Positions 1 through 11,122 of a DNA stretch of 64,000 nt are shown here, one piece after another. The notes beneath the pieces were generated by a model that had not been told where the DNA came from, ran no database searches, and worked only from the letters and a program-made list of their open reading frames with translations. Within the stretch, counting starts at the first letter, position 1, and every line of letters begins with the position of its first letter. The position numbers were made by a program, and so were the translations under genes. Location: NCBI GenBank assembly GCA_038380435.1, contig JAWZYU010000119.1, forward strand, positions 62,001 to 126,000. Direction: 5' to 3'. The DNA comes from Ryuthela nishihirai. Taxonomy: Eukaryota; Arthropoda; Arachnida; Araneae; Heptathelidae.

Positions 1-3000
1 TTTTATATACGAGTTCCCAGCTGCTTTTTCTCAATTCTCTGATCAGTTGGAAGGTTCCAATATCATTCGGAGAGGCGATTCGGAACCTGAATCTTGCCAG
101 ATCCCTTAACTATTTTATATACGAGTTCCCAGCTCCTTTTTCTCAATTCTGAGATCATTTCGAAGGTTCCAATGTCGTTCGGAGAGGCGGTTCGGAACCT
201 GAATCTTGCCAGATCCCTTAACTATTTTATATACGAGTTCCCAGCTCCTTTTTCTCAATTCTGAGATCATTTCGAAGGTTCCAATGTCGTTCGGAGAGGC
301 GGTTCGGAACCTGAATGTTGCCAGATCCCTTGACTATTTTATATACGAGTTTCCAGCTCCTTTTTCTCAATTCTGAGATCATTTCGAAGGTTCCAATGTC
401 GTTCGGAGAGGCGGTTCGGAACCTGAATGTTGCCAGATCCCTTAACTATTTTATATACGAGTTTCCAGCTCCTTTTTCTCAATTCTGAGATCATTTCGAA
501 GGTTCCAATGTCGTTCGGAGAGGCGGTTCGGAACCTGAATGTTGCCAGATCCCTTAACTATTTTATATACGAGTTCCCAGCTCCTTTTTCTCAATTCTGA
601 GATCATTTCGAAGGTTCCAATGTCGTTCGGAGAGGCGGTTCGGAACCTGAATGTTGCCAGATCCCTTAACTATTTTATATACGAGTTCCCAGCTCCTTTT
701 TCTCAATTCTGAGATCATTTGGAAGGTTCCAATGTCGTTCGGAGAGGCGGTTAGGAACCTGAATGTTGCCAGATCCCTTGACTATTTTATATACGAGTTT
801 CCAGCTCCTTTTTCTCAATTCTGAGATCATTTGGAAGGTTCCAATGTCGTTCGGAGAGGCGGTTCGGAACCTGAATGATGCCAGATCCCTTGACTATTTT
901 ATATACGAGTTTCCAGCTCCTTTTTCTCAATTCTGAGATCATTTCGAAGGTTCCAATGTCGTTCGGAGAGGCGGTTCGGAACCTGAATGTTGCCAGATCC
1001 CTTGACTATTTTATATACGAGTTTCCAGCTCCTTTTTCTCAATTCTGAGATCATTTCGAAGGTTCCAATGTCGTTCGGAGAGGCGGTTCGGAACCTGAAT
1101 GTTGCCAGATCCCTTAACTATTTTATATACGAGTTTCCAGCTCCTTTTTCTCAATTCTGAGATTATTTCGAAGGTTCCAATGTCGTTCGGAGAGGCGGTT
1201 CGGAACCTGAATGTTGCCAGATCCCTTAACTATTTTAAATAAGGGTTGCCAGATACATGTTCTGAACTCTGAGTTCAGTTGGAGCGTTCCAATGTCCTTC
1301 GGAGAGGCGGTTCCGAACCTGAATGTTGCCAGATCCTTAAACTATTTTAAATATTAGTTGCCAGATACATTTTCTGAACTCTGATATCAGTCGGAGCTTT
1401 TCAATGTCCTTCGGAGAGGCAATTCGGAAAACGAATGTTGCCAGATCCTTAAACTATTTTAAATACTAGTTGCCAGATACATTTTCTCAACTCTGATGTC
1501 AGTCGGAGCTTTTCAATGTCCTTCGGAGAGGCAATTCGGGAAACGAATGTTGCCAGATCCTTAAACTATTTTAAATACTAGTTGCCACATACATTTTCTC
1601 AACTCTGATATCAGTCGGAGCTTTTCAATGTCCTTCGGAGAGGCAATTCGAAAACGAATGTTGCCAGATCCTTAAACTATTTTAAATACTAGTTGCCAGA
1701 TACATTTTCTCAACTCTGATATCAGTCGGAGCTTTTCAGAGGCAATTCGGAAAACGAATGTTGCCAGATCCTTAAACTATTTTAAATACCAGTTGCCAGA
1801 TACATTTTCTCAACTCTGATATCAGTCGGAGCTTTTCCATGTCCTTCGGAGAGGCAATTCGGAAAACGAATGTTGCCAGATCCTTAAACTGTTTAAAATA
1901 CTAGTTGCCAGATACATTTTCTCAACTCTGATATCAGTCGGAGCTTTTCAGAGGCAATTCGGAAAACGAATGTTGCCAGATCCTTAAACTATTTTAAATA
2001 CTAGTTGCCAGATACATTTTCTCAACTCTGATATCAGTCGGAGCTTTTCAGAGGCAATTCGGAAAACGAATGTTGCCAGATCCTTAAACTCTTTTAAATA
2101 CTAGTTGCCAGATACATTTTCTCAACTCTGATATCAGTCGGAGCTTTTCAGAGGCAATTCGGAAAACGAATGTTGCCAAATCCTTAAACTATTTTAAATA
2201 CTAGTTGCCAGATACATTTTCTCAACTCTGATATCAGTCGGAGCTTTTCAGAGGCAATTCGGAAAACGAATGTTGCCAGATCCTTAAACTCTTTTAAATA
2301 CTAGTTGCCAGATACATTTTCTCAACTCTGATATCAGTCGGAGCTTTTCAGAGGCAATTCGGAAAACGAATGTTGCCAGATCCTTAAACTATTTTAAATA
2401 CTAGTTGCCAGATACATTTTCTCAACTCTGATATCAGTCGGAGCTTTTCAGAGGCAATTCGGAAAACGAATGTTCCCAGATCCTTAAACTATTTTAAATA
2501 CTAGTTGCCAGATACATTTTCTCAACTCTGATATCAGTCGGAGCTTTTCAGAGGCAATTCGGAAAACTTATGTTGCCAGATCCTTGAACTATTTTAAACA
2601 CTAGTTGCCAGATACATTTTCTCAACTCTGATATCAGTCGGAGCTTTTCCATGTCCTTCGGAGAGGCAATTCGGAAAACGAATGTTTTCAGATCCTTAAA
2701 CTATTTTAAATACTAGTTGCCAGATACATTTTCTCAACTCTGATATCAGTCGGAGCTTTTCACAGGCAATTCGGAAAACGAATGTTGCCAGATCCTTAAA
2801 CTATTTTAAATACTAGTTGCCAGATACATTTTCTGAACTCTGATATCAGTCGGAGCTTTTCAGAGGCAATTCGGAAAACGAATGTTGCCAGATCCTTAAA
2901 CTATTTTAAATACTAGTTGCCAGATACATTTTCTCAACTCTGATATCAGTCGGAGCTTTTCAATGTCCTTCGGAGAGGCAATTCCGAAAACGAATGTTGC

Positions 3001-4734
3001 CAGATCCTTAAACTATTTTAAATACTAGTTGCCAGATACATTTTCTCAACTCTGATATCAGTCGGAGCTTTTCAGAGGCAATTCGGATAACGAATGTTGC
3101 CAGATCCTTAAACTATTTTAAATACTAGTTGCCAGATACATTTTCTCAACTCTGATGTCAGTCGGAGCTTTTCCGTGTCCTTCGGAGAGGCAATTCGGAA
3201 AACGAATGTTGCCAGATCCTTAAACTATTTTAAATACTAGTTGCCAGATACATTTTCTCAACTCTGATATCAGTCGGAGCTTTTCAGAGGCAATTCGGAA
3301 AACGAATGTTGCCAGATCCTTAAACTATTTTAAATACTAGTTGCCAGATACATTTTCTCAACTCTGATATCAGTCGGAGCTTTTCAGAGGCAATTCGAAA
3401 AACGAATGTTGCCAGATGCTTGAACTATTTTAAATACTAATTGCCAGATACATTTTCTCAACTCTGACATCAGTCGGAGCTTTTCAGAGGCAATTCGGAA
3501 AACGAATGTTACCAGATCCTTAAACTATTTTAAATACCAGTTGCCAGATACATTTTCTCAACTCTGATATCAGTCGGAGCTTTTCAGAGGCAATTCGGAA
3601 AACGAATGCTGCCAGATCCTTAAACTATTTTAAATACTAGTTGCCAGATACATTTTCTCAACTCTGAGATCAGTCGGAGCTTTTCAGAGGCAATTCGGAA
3701 AACGAATGTTGTTGCCAGATCCTTAAACTATTTTAAATACTAGTTGCCAGATACATTTTCTCAACTCTGATATCAGTCGGAGCTTTTCTGAGGCAATTCG
3801 GAAAACGAATGTTGCCAGATCCTTAAACTATTTTAAATACTAGTTGCCAGATACATTTTCTCAACTCTGATATCAGTCGGAGCTTTTCAGAGGCAATTCG
3901 GAAAACGAATGTTGCCAGATCCTTAAACTATTTTAAATACTAGTTGCCAGATACATTTTCTCAACTCTGATATCAGTCGGAGCTTTTCAGAGGCAATTCG
4001 GAAAACGAATGTTGCCAGATCCTTAAACTATTTTAAATACTAGTTGCCAGATACATTTTCTCAACTCTGATATCAGTCGGAGCTTTTCAGACGCAATTCG
4101 GAAAACGAATGTTGCCAGATCCTTAAACTATTTTAAATACTAGTTGCCAGATACATTTTCTCAACTCTGATATCAGTCGGAGCGTTTCAATGTCCTTAGG
4201 AGAGGCAATTCGGAAAACGAATGTTGCCAGATCCTTAAACTATTTTGAATACTAGTTGCCAGATACATTTTCTCAACTCTGATATCAGTCGGAGCTTTTG
4301 AATGTCCTTCGGATAGGCAGTTAGAAAACCGAATGTTGCCAGATCCCTCAACTATTCTAAATACCAGTTGCCAGATACATGTTCTGAACTCTGAGTTCAG
4401 TTTCAATGTCCTTCCTAGAGGCAGATCGGAAACCGAATGTTGCCAGATCCCTCAACTATTTTAAATAACAATTGCCAGATACATGTTGTGAACTCTGATC
4501 GGAGAGGCGGTTGGTGACAGGAATGTTGCCAGATCCCTAAACTGTTTAAAATAACAGTTGCCAGATACATGTTCTGAACTCTGATCGGAGAGGCGGTTGG
4601 GAACAGGAATGTTGCCAGATCCCTAAACTATTTTAAATAACAGTTGTCAGATACATGTTCTGATCGGAGAGGCGGTTGGTGACAGGAATGTTGCCAGAGC
4701 CCTAAACTATTTGAAATAACAGTTGCCAGATACT
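1..4734. repeat. Satellite array 1 (112/100-bp monomers)
   Basis: Head-to-tail array that is already running at the window edge. Positions 1 to about 1230 hold type A monomers with an exact 112-bp spacing (the TTTTATAT box recurs at 1, 113 and 225). Positions about 1340-4300 hold type B monomers with two copies of GTTGCCAGAT 32 bp apart. Type B comes as 112 bp, or as 100 bp after loss of the 12 bases ATGTCCTTCGGA (for example spacing 1981 to 2081). Positions about 4300-4734 hold degraded, shorter terminal units that lead directly into block C1. No open gene is present; small ORFs here are incidental. Confidence 0.97.
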
Positions 4735-4740
4735 TCTGAG

Positions 4741-6150
4741 TGTTTTTTGGAGCATTTCTTGACTGTCTGATGCCTTCCCTTGACTTTTTTTTTTTTATCT
4801 GTAGAACGGGTCTGTTTGTCGCGGTTAAACCGCTATTCTGTTGGCGGGAAAGTGCTTAATTCAATTATTCCTTTGTTCTCTGACTGTCTGGGGCTTGCAG
4901 ACTGTGTCTCTTACACTTTGCTACTGTCCGGTCGCTCTGCTCTGCACAAATGCAAATGGCGGCTTGTTTTTGGGCTCTATGGGGGAATTTTAGCTGCATT
5001 TTGTTCCTGGTTTCTTCTGGGGCTATTTTTGGGGCGTTTTTTTGCTAGATTTAGTTACTTTGGGTGGAATGGAGAACTAAGGGTGTGTTTTGGGAAAGGG
5101 GAGGTGGTTTTTTGGGGCGTGGGGAGCCTTTTTTGGGGGTATTTGGCCACTTTGCATTCTGGGGTTTGTTTTGGCTTTGCGGCTTTTTCTGTCACTTCAG
5201 GTTTGTTTTGGGGGGTGACTTCGGGTGTTTTTGGGACCTTTTGGGGCGTTTTTGTATACTGCGGACAGCTGGGGTCTGTCGGACGAATGGGGCGTTTTTG
5301 GGGTTTTTATGCTCCCTATGGGGTCATTTCCGGTGACCTTTCACCCCAGGAAGGGACTCTATTACCCCTACCTCGGGGTCGCTTACGGTCAGTTTGTGAC
5401 GATTAGGGCGCCCTCTGGGAGCGTTTATGGGCGTGACGTTTGGGGCTTTTTAGGGGTCACTTCCGGTGGTCGAGATCACTTCCGGTTTAGTGTGGGGGTC
5501 ACCTGCTGTGAGTTTGACCTTCTGGGTAAATTTGGCAATTTTTGGGGCTTTTTTTGAATTTTGGCGAATTTTTTTGTTATTTTTAAGGCGTTTCTTGCTT
5601 GTCTGATGCCTTCCCTGCACTTTTTTTTTTTTATCTGTAGAATGGGTCTGTTTGTGGCGGTTAAATCGCTATTCCGTGGGCGGGAAATTGCATAATTGAA
5701 TTATTCCTTTGTTCTCTGACTCACTGGGACTTGCAGCGTGTCTGTCTTACACTTTGCTACTGTCCGGTCACTCTGCTGTTAGCAAATGCAAATGGCGGCG
5801 TTTTTTTGGGCTCTATGGGGGAATTTTAGCTGCTTTTTCTTCCTGGTTTCTTCTGGGGCTATTTCTGGGGCGTTTTTTTGCTAGATTTAGTCACTTTGGG
5901 TGGTATTGAGCACTAAGGGTGTGTTTTTGGAGAAGGGGGTGGTTTTTTGGGGAGTAGGGAGTGTTTTTTGGGGGTATTTTGGCGCTTTGCATTCTGGGGT
6001 TTGTTTTCGCTTTGGGGCTTTTTGCGTCACTTCAGGTGTGTTTTGGGGGTCACTTCCGGTTCTTTGGGGACTTTTCATTATACTGGGGCCTGTCGGAACA
6101 CTGGGGGTTTTTTGGGGTTATTTTTTTTTAATGTTCAGCTGCACCCTCCT
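4741..6150 (+). repeat. Block C1: G/T-rich tandem unit, two subunits
   Basis: Two related subunits start at a polypyrimidine run ending ATCTGTAG (about 4787 and 5626). Subunit 1 contains the near-palindrome GCGGTTAAACCGC, an E2F-like GGCGGGAAA, the octamer/YY1-like composite ATGCAAATGGCGGC (4950-4963), then a long stretch with many G runs and T runs. It also has repeated CACTTCCGGT (ETS-like) motifs and a CTCF-like site (5407-5417). Subunit 2 is shorter, lacks the CTCF-like part and has its composite at 5786-5799. Long open frames exist on the plus strand but change between copies, so I treat the block as noncoding. Confidence 0.85.
5407..5417 (-). promoter_or_regulatory. CTCF-like core motif in C1
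   Basis: Minus strand reads CAGAGGGCGCC, which fits the conserved CTCF core YASRKGGCGCY at every position. A motif match only; binding is not shown. Confidence 0.45.
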
Positions 6151-7276
6151 GCGATGTGACCGTGCTATATCTAAGGAGCTCCTCAATTGAACTCTTGAAA
6201 CAATATTCCACACTAGCCATCAGAAATAATCAATTCATTTATTCACTTTCCTTACTGGCATTCTTCATTGCTTTAAAAACATGGATGCCTACAGTTAGAT
6301 TCCTACGTCAGTATCTTTTAAAACTTGTGGAGCCTTTTTTTCCTAATCTCTTATCTTTTAGGACTATTAACGCAAAGGATTCATAGGCACTTCGTATTAG
6401 ACTACATATGGATTTCGAATATTTTGTAAAAACAAATTGGCTTAGTAAAAATTACTCTTAAATAATATAACATTATTTTTGTGTTTCTCTTAATAAATAA
6501 GAATAATGATATTATTTGATGATCTCAATACTTTCTTAAAATCTTTATGAAATTACATATTTGAAAAGGTTCCTAAGTTTTATGTTTCGAAGAATTCAAA
6601 CATTTTTTTTTCTATTTACAACTTCACAGAGCTCTCTCTCCATAACTTTAAGGAAGCCACATTTCAATAAACTTTTTACATGTTAAGGCGAACTCATTGT
6701 TGGGAGAGAGCTAAAAATAGACCCTCGCGCAGTGCGAGAAATGTCGCTGCTTCTGCAGGTGTTCGCTAGCCGTGCTGCTTTAACGGAAATTCAGTTGGAT
6801 GTGTTCTTTCGTAAAACTTCGCTGATATAAAAATAAATGAAATCTCTAATAATATTTTAATAAGTATTATTAGAGAAATTAAAATCAAAGTACAATATAT
6901 AATAATACTTAATTACTAATAGTAATAACCTTACAATTTTTTTTTTACCTTATGTAATCAGCATATATTAAAATACTGGAATCCCATTGGTTCTACGTGG
7001 TAGAAGTAAAGTTCGCGCTCTTTTTTCAATGTAAAGGAATTCTAATGATTTTCGACCAATAAGAATAACTTTACTGATTCGTCCTCACTTGGCTTTAAAG
7101 AGAAGAAGGGCGTCTCATTATAATTCGTAAAAAGGAATTCTTTTTCTTACTAGCAGGACTGAAAGGGGTATAGATTTTTTTTTATCCCTAACGAGATTGA
7201 TAGATAAATAAATATTTTTAACCCATCACAGCTCGGGAAGGTAGATAATGGAAAATACGATATTTCGTCAAAAATG

Positions 7277-7336
7277 GAAAAGTACAATTTACCGGCTATT
7301 AACAATTCCGTTAATAGCCGATACGCCATACTTTTC
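7277..7336. repeat. Two-stem hairpin in D
   Basis: Outer arms GAAAAGTA (7277) and TACTTTTC (7329-7336) enclose a symmetric 8 x 8 internal loop and an inner 11-bp stem CGGCTATTAAC / GTTAATAGCCG around AATTCC. The equivalent hairpin in D' lost one base from each inner arm. Confidence 0.75.
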
Positions 7337-7891
7337 TATGGGCCACACTTCGACCAGCGCCCGCCAGTGTCGCCTGCGCTGAGACTCCAAGCTGCCGAAT
7401 GCTCGGAGACCTGCGCAGGCGCCACTGGTGGCTTCGGGGGCTAGCTCACTATCCCGTGTGGCCAGAGGATAGTGATCGCGAGTCCCCCCCTACCCCCCAA
7501 ACACGAAGAAATCCACACATCCAACGCCTTGGGGCAGAGGAAAATGCGGTTCGTGGGAAAGGTTTACAATCTAGGCCAACAGCCAATTTGCTTATATAGT
7601 AGGTGAATGCAGCCTTTATAAATTAGCGGTAGCTAATATTTCCAAGGTTGCGTCGTTAAGAATAAGGAATCTGGCAACGTAAAAAATCTGACCGGCGGTC
7701 ATTCGTTAGAGGTCGTCGAGATCTAATTAACTGGCAACTTTCATTCCAATAGGTCGAGTAGTTTTTTTTTTAAAGCCGTCCGAAGGCCCCATAGGAATAA
7801 CATGGAGGAAACCGTCCGAACACTTGGAAAACCTAGGTCGAACAACCGGTTTAATGACGTCACGCAACCACGTTGGCAGAAGTTCGCACTC

Positions 7892-7962
7892 TTCCCAGAA
7901 TGCATTTCGCAGAGGTTGGGACTATTCCCACAATGCACCGTTGATTTTTTTTCCCACAATGC
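7892..7962 (+). promoter_or_regulatory. Three ZNF143/THAP11-like sites in D
   Basis: TTCCCAGAATGC at 7892-7903 and TTCCCACAATGC at 7924-7935 and 7951-7962 resemble the ZNF143/THAP11 (SBS) core. In D' the first two are preceded by ACTA, as in the longer form of that motif. Upstream at 7855-7862 and downstream at 8006-8013 are TGACGTCA palindromes. Motif matches only. Confidence 0.4.
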
Positions 7963-8218
7963 ATCGGGTGAGAATCTTGCGTAAATTGAGAGAATGAGTA
8001 CGTAGTGACGTCATAGTTCAAAACAGTGGAAAACTTCAGATACATTTTTTATCCAGAAAGCGCGGGAAACGGACCAATCTAAAGTGACCACCAGATGTCC
8101 CCCCAAGAGTACTACACATTGACCCCATTGGTCAGTCCGCAAAGCCCCCCCATTTCGTAAAAAACGGTGACGTAATGGTCCACTTTGGACGCAAAAAACA
8201 CACCCTTCCATTGGGAAC

Positions 8219-8229
8219 AGCGCCACCTA
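8219..8229 (-). promoter_or_regulatory. CTCF-like core motif in D
   Basis: Minus strand reads TAGGTGGCGCT, a perfect fit to YASRKGGCGCY and close to the best-known insect and vertebrate forms. It lies in the regulatory-motif-rich part of D and is kept in D'. Confidence 0.55.
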
Positions 8230-9670
8230 GCGGTGGAAGCTTGTAGAAAACGGGTGCCCCAAAGTGCCCACAAAGTCTCGAAACCAAAGGTCCAATAGGA
8301 AGAGAGAAAAGTTTAAAAAACAGAATTTGAAAAGTCACGTGACTCAGTTTTTTTTCTAGTTTGCAATGATCTAGCAGCAGCAGGTGCACTGCCACTGCTA
8401 CTACTCTATCACGTAGAAATCTCACTGCGCATTCCATCTGCGCATGACGTCGATGGCCATAGAAGCAGAAATGAATGACGTCAGAAATAAATAAAGAACC
8501 AATAAGAATAACTTGCCTTTAAAAAAAAAAAAGGGCGTTTTTTATAATTCGGACGTGTTACTAGAAAAAAATCGACCCTTTAAACTACTTAAAAATATTT
8601 TTTAAAACTTTTTATATATTTTAAATAAGCATCAGTGTAGAAGTAGAGATAAATAATTATTTTTAACCAATCAGATTCAAACTTTAAGATGCCAACGGAT
8701 TTCATTGAAACTCTGTGACATAAGAAGTACATGGCACATCCCATCTGCGCATAGCTATGACGTTTAACATTATATCGATATAATATTAATATCCCTATAT
8801 CGTCATCGAGGAACCAATGACATAGTAGCTTAAGGATGACATCATCTAATAATTATCCTGATATATATCTCATTATAAGACCTTTGCGCATTCCATCTGA
8901 GCATATCTATGACATCATACACAACTACAGCGCATCCCATCTGAGCATATCAATGACGTCATACGTGACTTGTCATATATAGACAGCCTTATGACGTCAC
9001 GTCTATTTAAGCCAATCACAGCACACCATTGTCACGTGACTACTTTTAACCAATCAATTCAAACCTTAATAGTCACATGACTCTATACCTCAACTCCATA
9101 GGTTTAACATTACTAATGCTTTCCTACGGATCATACTAAATTTTTTTTTCTATCTCCAGCTACCCACCCCTCGGATGGGACCATAGTTTCTCTATGGACA
9201 TTTCACATTGAACTCGACCCATGTTAACCTACGAGTAATCTCCGCCTAACACTCCTTCACTCTAGCCACGACAAATAATCAATTAATTATTTATTTATTA
9301 CTACCATAACTTTTAACGATCTGGCATCTGGCATCCTTCTTCATATCTCATCAACAACATGGATGCCCACAGGTATTATAATCACGTATCTATTATTACA
9401 CTTCTGGTCGTCTATTTTAACGCCTTTCTTATCAAAATTTCAGTCGTCCTTTTTTGATCTCACACTCCGCAAACAATTAGTATACTTTTTAAACACGTCA
9501 ATTAACAAGAAACGACTTTCTTAACACATACGATTTTCACTAAGCCTATTCGAATACAATTCACGTCATTCCGAATACACAACAACGTATCCTTCCTAAG
9601 AAAATTGCTTATTTTACACGAAAAGTTTAGATAGCATTACAATTTTGCTACAACACAAAAAAGTCTCCTT

Positions 9671-9758
9671 CGTCCGTTGGAACGTTAAGCCGTGGTGTGA
9701 CCTGGCCATTTAGCCCATGGTGTGAAAAAAAGTGCCGCTCAGAGGTTAAACAACCCAA
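9671..9758 (+). mobile_element. SINE1 fragment, internally deleted
   Basis: Begins in the middle module (GTTGGAACGTTAAGCCGTGG) and jumps to the 3' module ending GCTCAGAGGTTAAACAACCCA. Repeated in D' at 40226-40309. Confidence 0.7.
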
Positions 9759-9982
9759 GTTTCCCAGATCAATCGCTCATCGAGCACCTTTGCGATGTGA
9801 ATACCACCACCGAGCCCCATACCACTATTATCTAGCACACAGGACTCACTTCCATATATAATATATCGCTGTTTATAGAAACCATACTTATTTTTTATGT
9901 GCACCGCATTTTCATAAGTAAATGCTGCTGATATGATAGGAAAGAGTTGGGTTATTTTATCGCTAAGCAACACTTTTTGCAC
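9746..9982 (-). CDS. Hypothetical short ORF between two SINE1 fragments
   Basis: 78 codons on the minus strand, product unknown. About 217 bp of non-SINE DNA (9758-9974) sits between two SINE1 pieces facing tail to tail and is open in this frame with a protein-like composition (for example KNKYGFYKQRYIIYGSES and DNSGMGLGGG). The D' copy keeps the frame with a few residue changes. The ATG and both ends lie in SINE sequence, so this is at best a captured exon or gene fragment. No family recognised. Confidence 0.2.
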   Translation of the reverse strand: MQKVLLSDKITQLFPIISAAFTYENAVHIKNKYGFYKQRYIIYGSESCVLDNSGMGLGGGIHIAKVLDERLIWETWVV

Positions 9983-10155
9983 ACAATGGGCTAAATGGCC
10001 TCGTCAGAAGGACCCCAAGGTCTCATGGAAGTTTAGGGAATAGAACCCACTGAACAGCTGTTAGGACAGAAATGGTAGCCCACCATCAAGGCCATCCAGC
10101 ATGTTTCTTTAACGTGCACTGAGTATGGCTCGCCCACACATGGGGCCTATTATTA
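9975..10155 (-). mobile_element. SINE1, 5'-truncated
   Basis: Reverse-oriented 3' and middle modules (TTTGCACACAATGGGCTAAAT through AACGTGCACTGAGTATGG). It ends where D homology to D' ends. Confidence 0.75.
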
Positions 10156-11122
10156 ATTAGCTCGAAAAATAGGAATTGCTTGGGAGTATTGAGTATTTAT
10201 ATTTATTTTTCTGCCAGCAAAATGGCGCTCGCTAAGAAAGTTCTATAGTTACAGTGGGTTGCAGGCCTATTACGTCTTAGGAAAATAGAGGGGGGAAGAA
10301 CCCCAACGTTTGTTTCTATGTGGATCACACTAAACGCGTTTCCTCGTAACAAGAGGTGAAGCCCTTGATAATTCGAATCAGTGATAATGCAGAGGATAAT
10401 CCCACCCATGGAATTAAACTGTTTACATCAATCATTTTCGTCCACGAACATTTTTAGAATGGCAACAGTAATTGCTCTAAAATACGTAAGCGGACGACAG
10501 AGGAATGTTTACGTATTAGCCAAAATCCTTGAAAACATGATTTCCTTGGGGATTTCTTGACAGCACCCTAAGGGGAATTTACGTTTCACTCCGAAGTAAA
10601 CCAGAGGTTAACGGCACTAGTATTTAATACAAAATATTTGTTCCTTCTTCTCGTATAAACAGCTCAAACGTGATGTCAGTAACAAATAACGTACTGGTAA
10701 GTCCAATGTTTCAACAGAAATAAAGTCTCATTAATATCACTTAAACATGTGTATTGTGCAGCACAATTTTAAGCAAAATGGTCTAGAATGCGTCGTGTGC
10801 ATAATAACTTGTAACATATTTTCTCATATAAGAATAAATCGATTTTATATTCTGAAACCTTTAAATTAAATTATTTATATCCTATTTTCCTTTTACAACC
10901 ATTTTACTAAAATTAAAACACTTACCACATATATAACAGATGTTTTTGTGCTCATAAGTTTCACCATTTCAGAATATTATTTATGAGGTTGAGTGATTGA
11001 CCGTGTATAAAGTAAATCATCATTTGATATTAAATGATAAGTACATGTGAAAAATTGTAAAAAATAAATTTCTTGCACTGAATATTCAATAACATAGCTT
11101 TCAAATGCTTTAGAAATATAGT
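10156..11122. other. Unique AT-rich stretch, no gene seen
   Basis: Present only between D and array 2. It contains a small inverted repeat AATACGTAA / TTACGTATT (about 10480-10520) and poly-A/T tracts. The 68-codon minus-strand ORF at 10203-10409 has no recognisable features and no second copy. Confidence 0.5.

Larger units (their letters stand above)
7855..8999. promoter_or_regulatory. Cluster of CRE palindromes in D
   Basis: Perfect TGACGTCA at 7855, 8006, 8476, 8954 and 8992. Several follow a repeated phrase of the form GCGCATYCCATCTGMGCAT (about 8425, 8740, 8885, 8930), and CCAATCA boxes and CACGTG E-boxes are interspersed. The D' counterparts are at 38759, 38884, 39521 and 39559. The density is far above chance for an 8-mer, but no gene start can be assigned. 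Confidence 0.45.
6390..10155. repeat. Block D (segmental duplication, copy 1)
   Basis: AT-rich block paralogous to 37225-40711; the copies share order but differ by substitutions and by indels of tens of bases. It holds a TATA-like segment with CTCGCGCAGTGCGAG (about 6712-6830), the hairpin at 7277-7336, ZNF143-like sites (7892-7962), the CTCF-like site and five CRE palindromes. Its right part has a segment (9150-9440) distantly matching the DNA just after each C block, and two SINE1 fragments. No convincing gene is seen. Confidence 0.85.

Noticed and set aside
1200..1700. CENP-B box in the satellite
   Set aside because: ATTCGGAAAACGAAT has a TTCG..A core but lacks the CGGG half of the CENP-B box. 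It is better described as a small dyad.
1..4734. CRISPR-like regular repeats
   Set aside because: Units are 100-112 bp and wholly repeated, with no unique spacers. This is a eukaryotic satellite.
4780..5406. 208-codon open frame in C1 (and 196-codon versions in C2 and C4)
   Set aside because: Low-complexity G/T-rich DNA yields Phe/Gly/Leu/Trp-rich frames in two or three plus-strand frames at once. Frames change through T-run and G-run length differences between copies, and no domain is visible.
6390..10155. LTR retrotransposon or endogenous retrovirus spanning sat-C-D units
   Set aside because: No terminal TG..CA with target duplication, no primer-binding site or polypurine tract pair, and no gag, pol or env frames.
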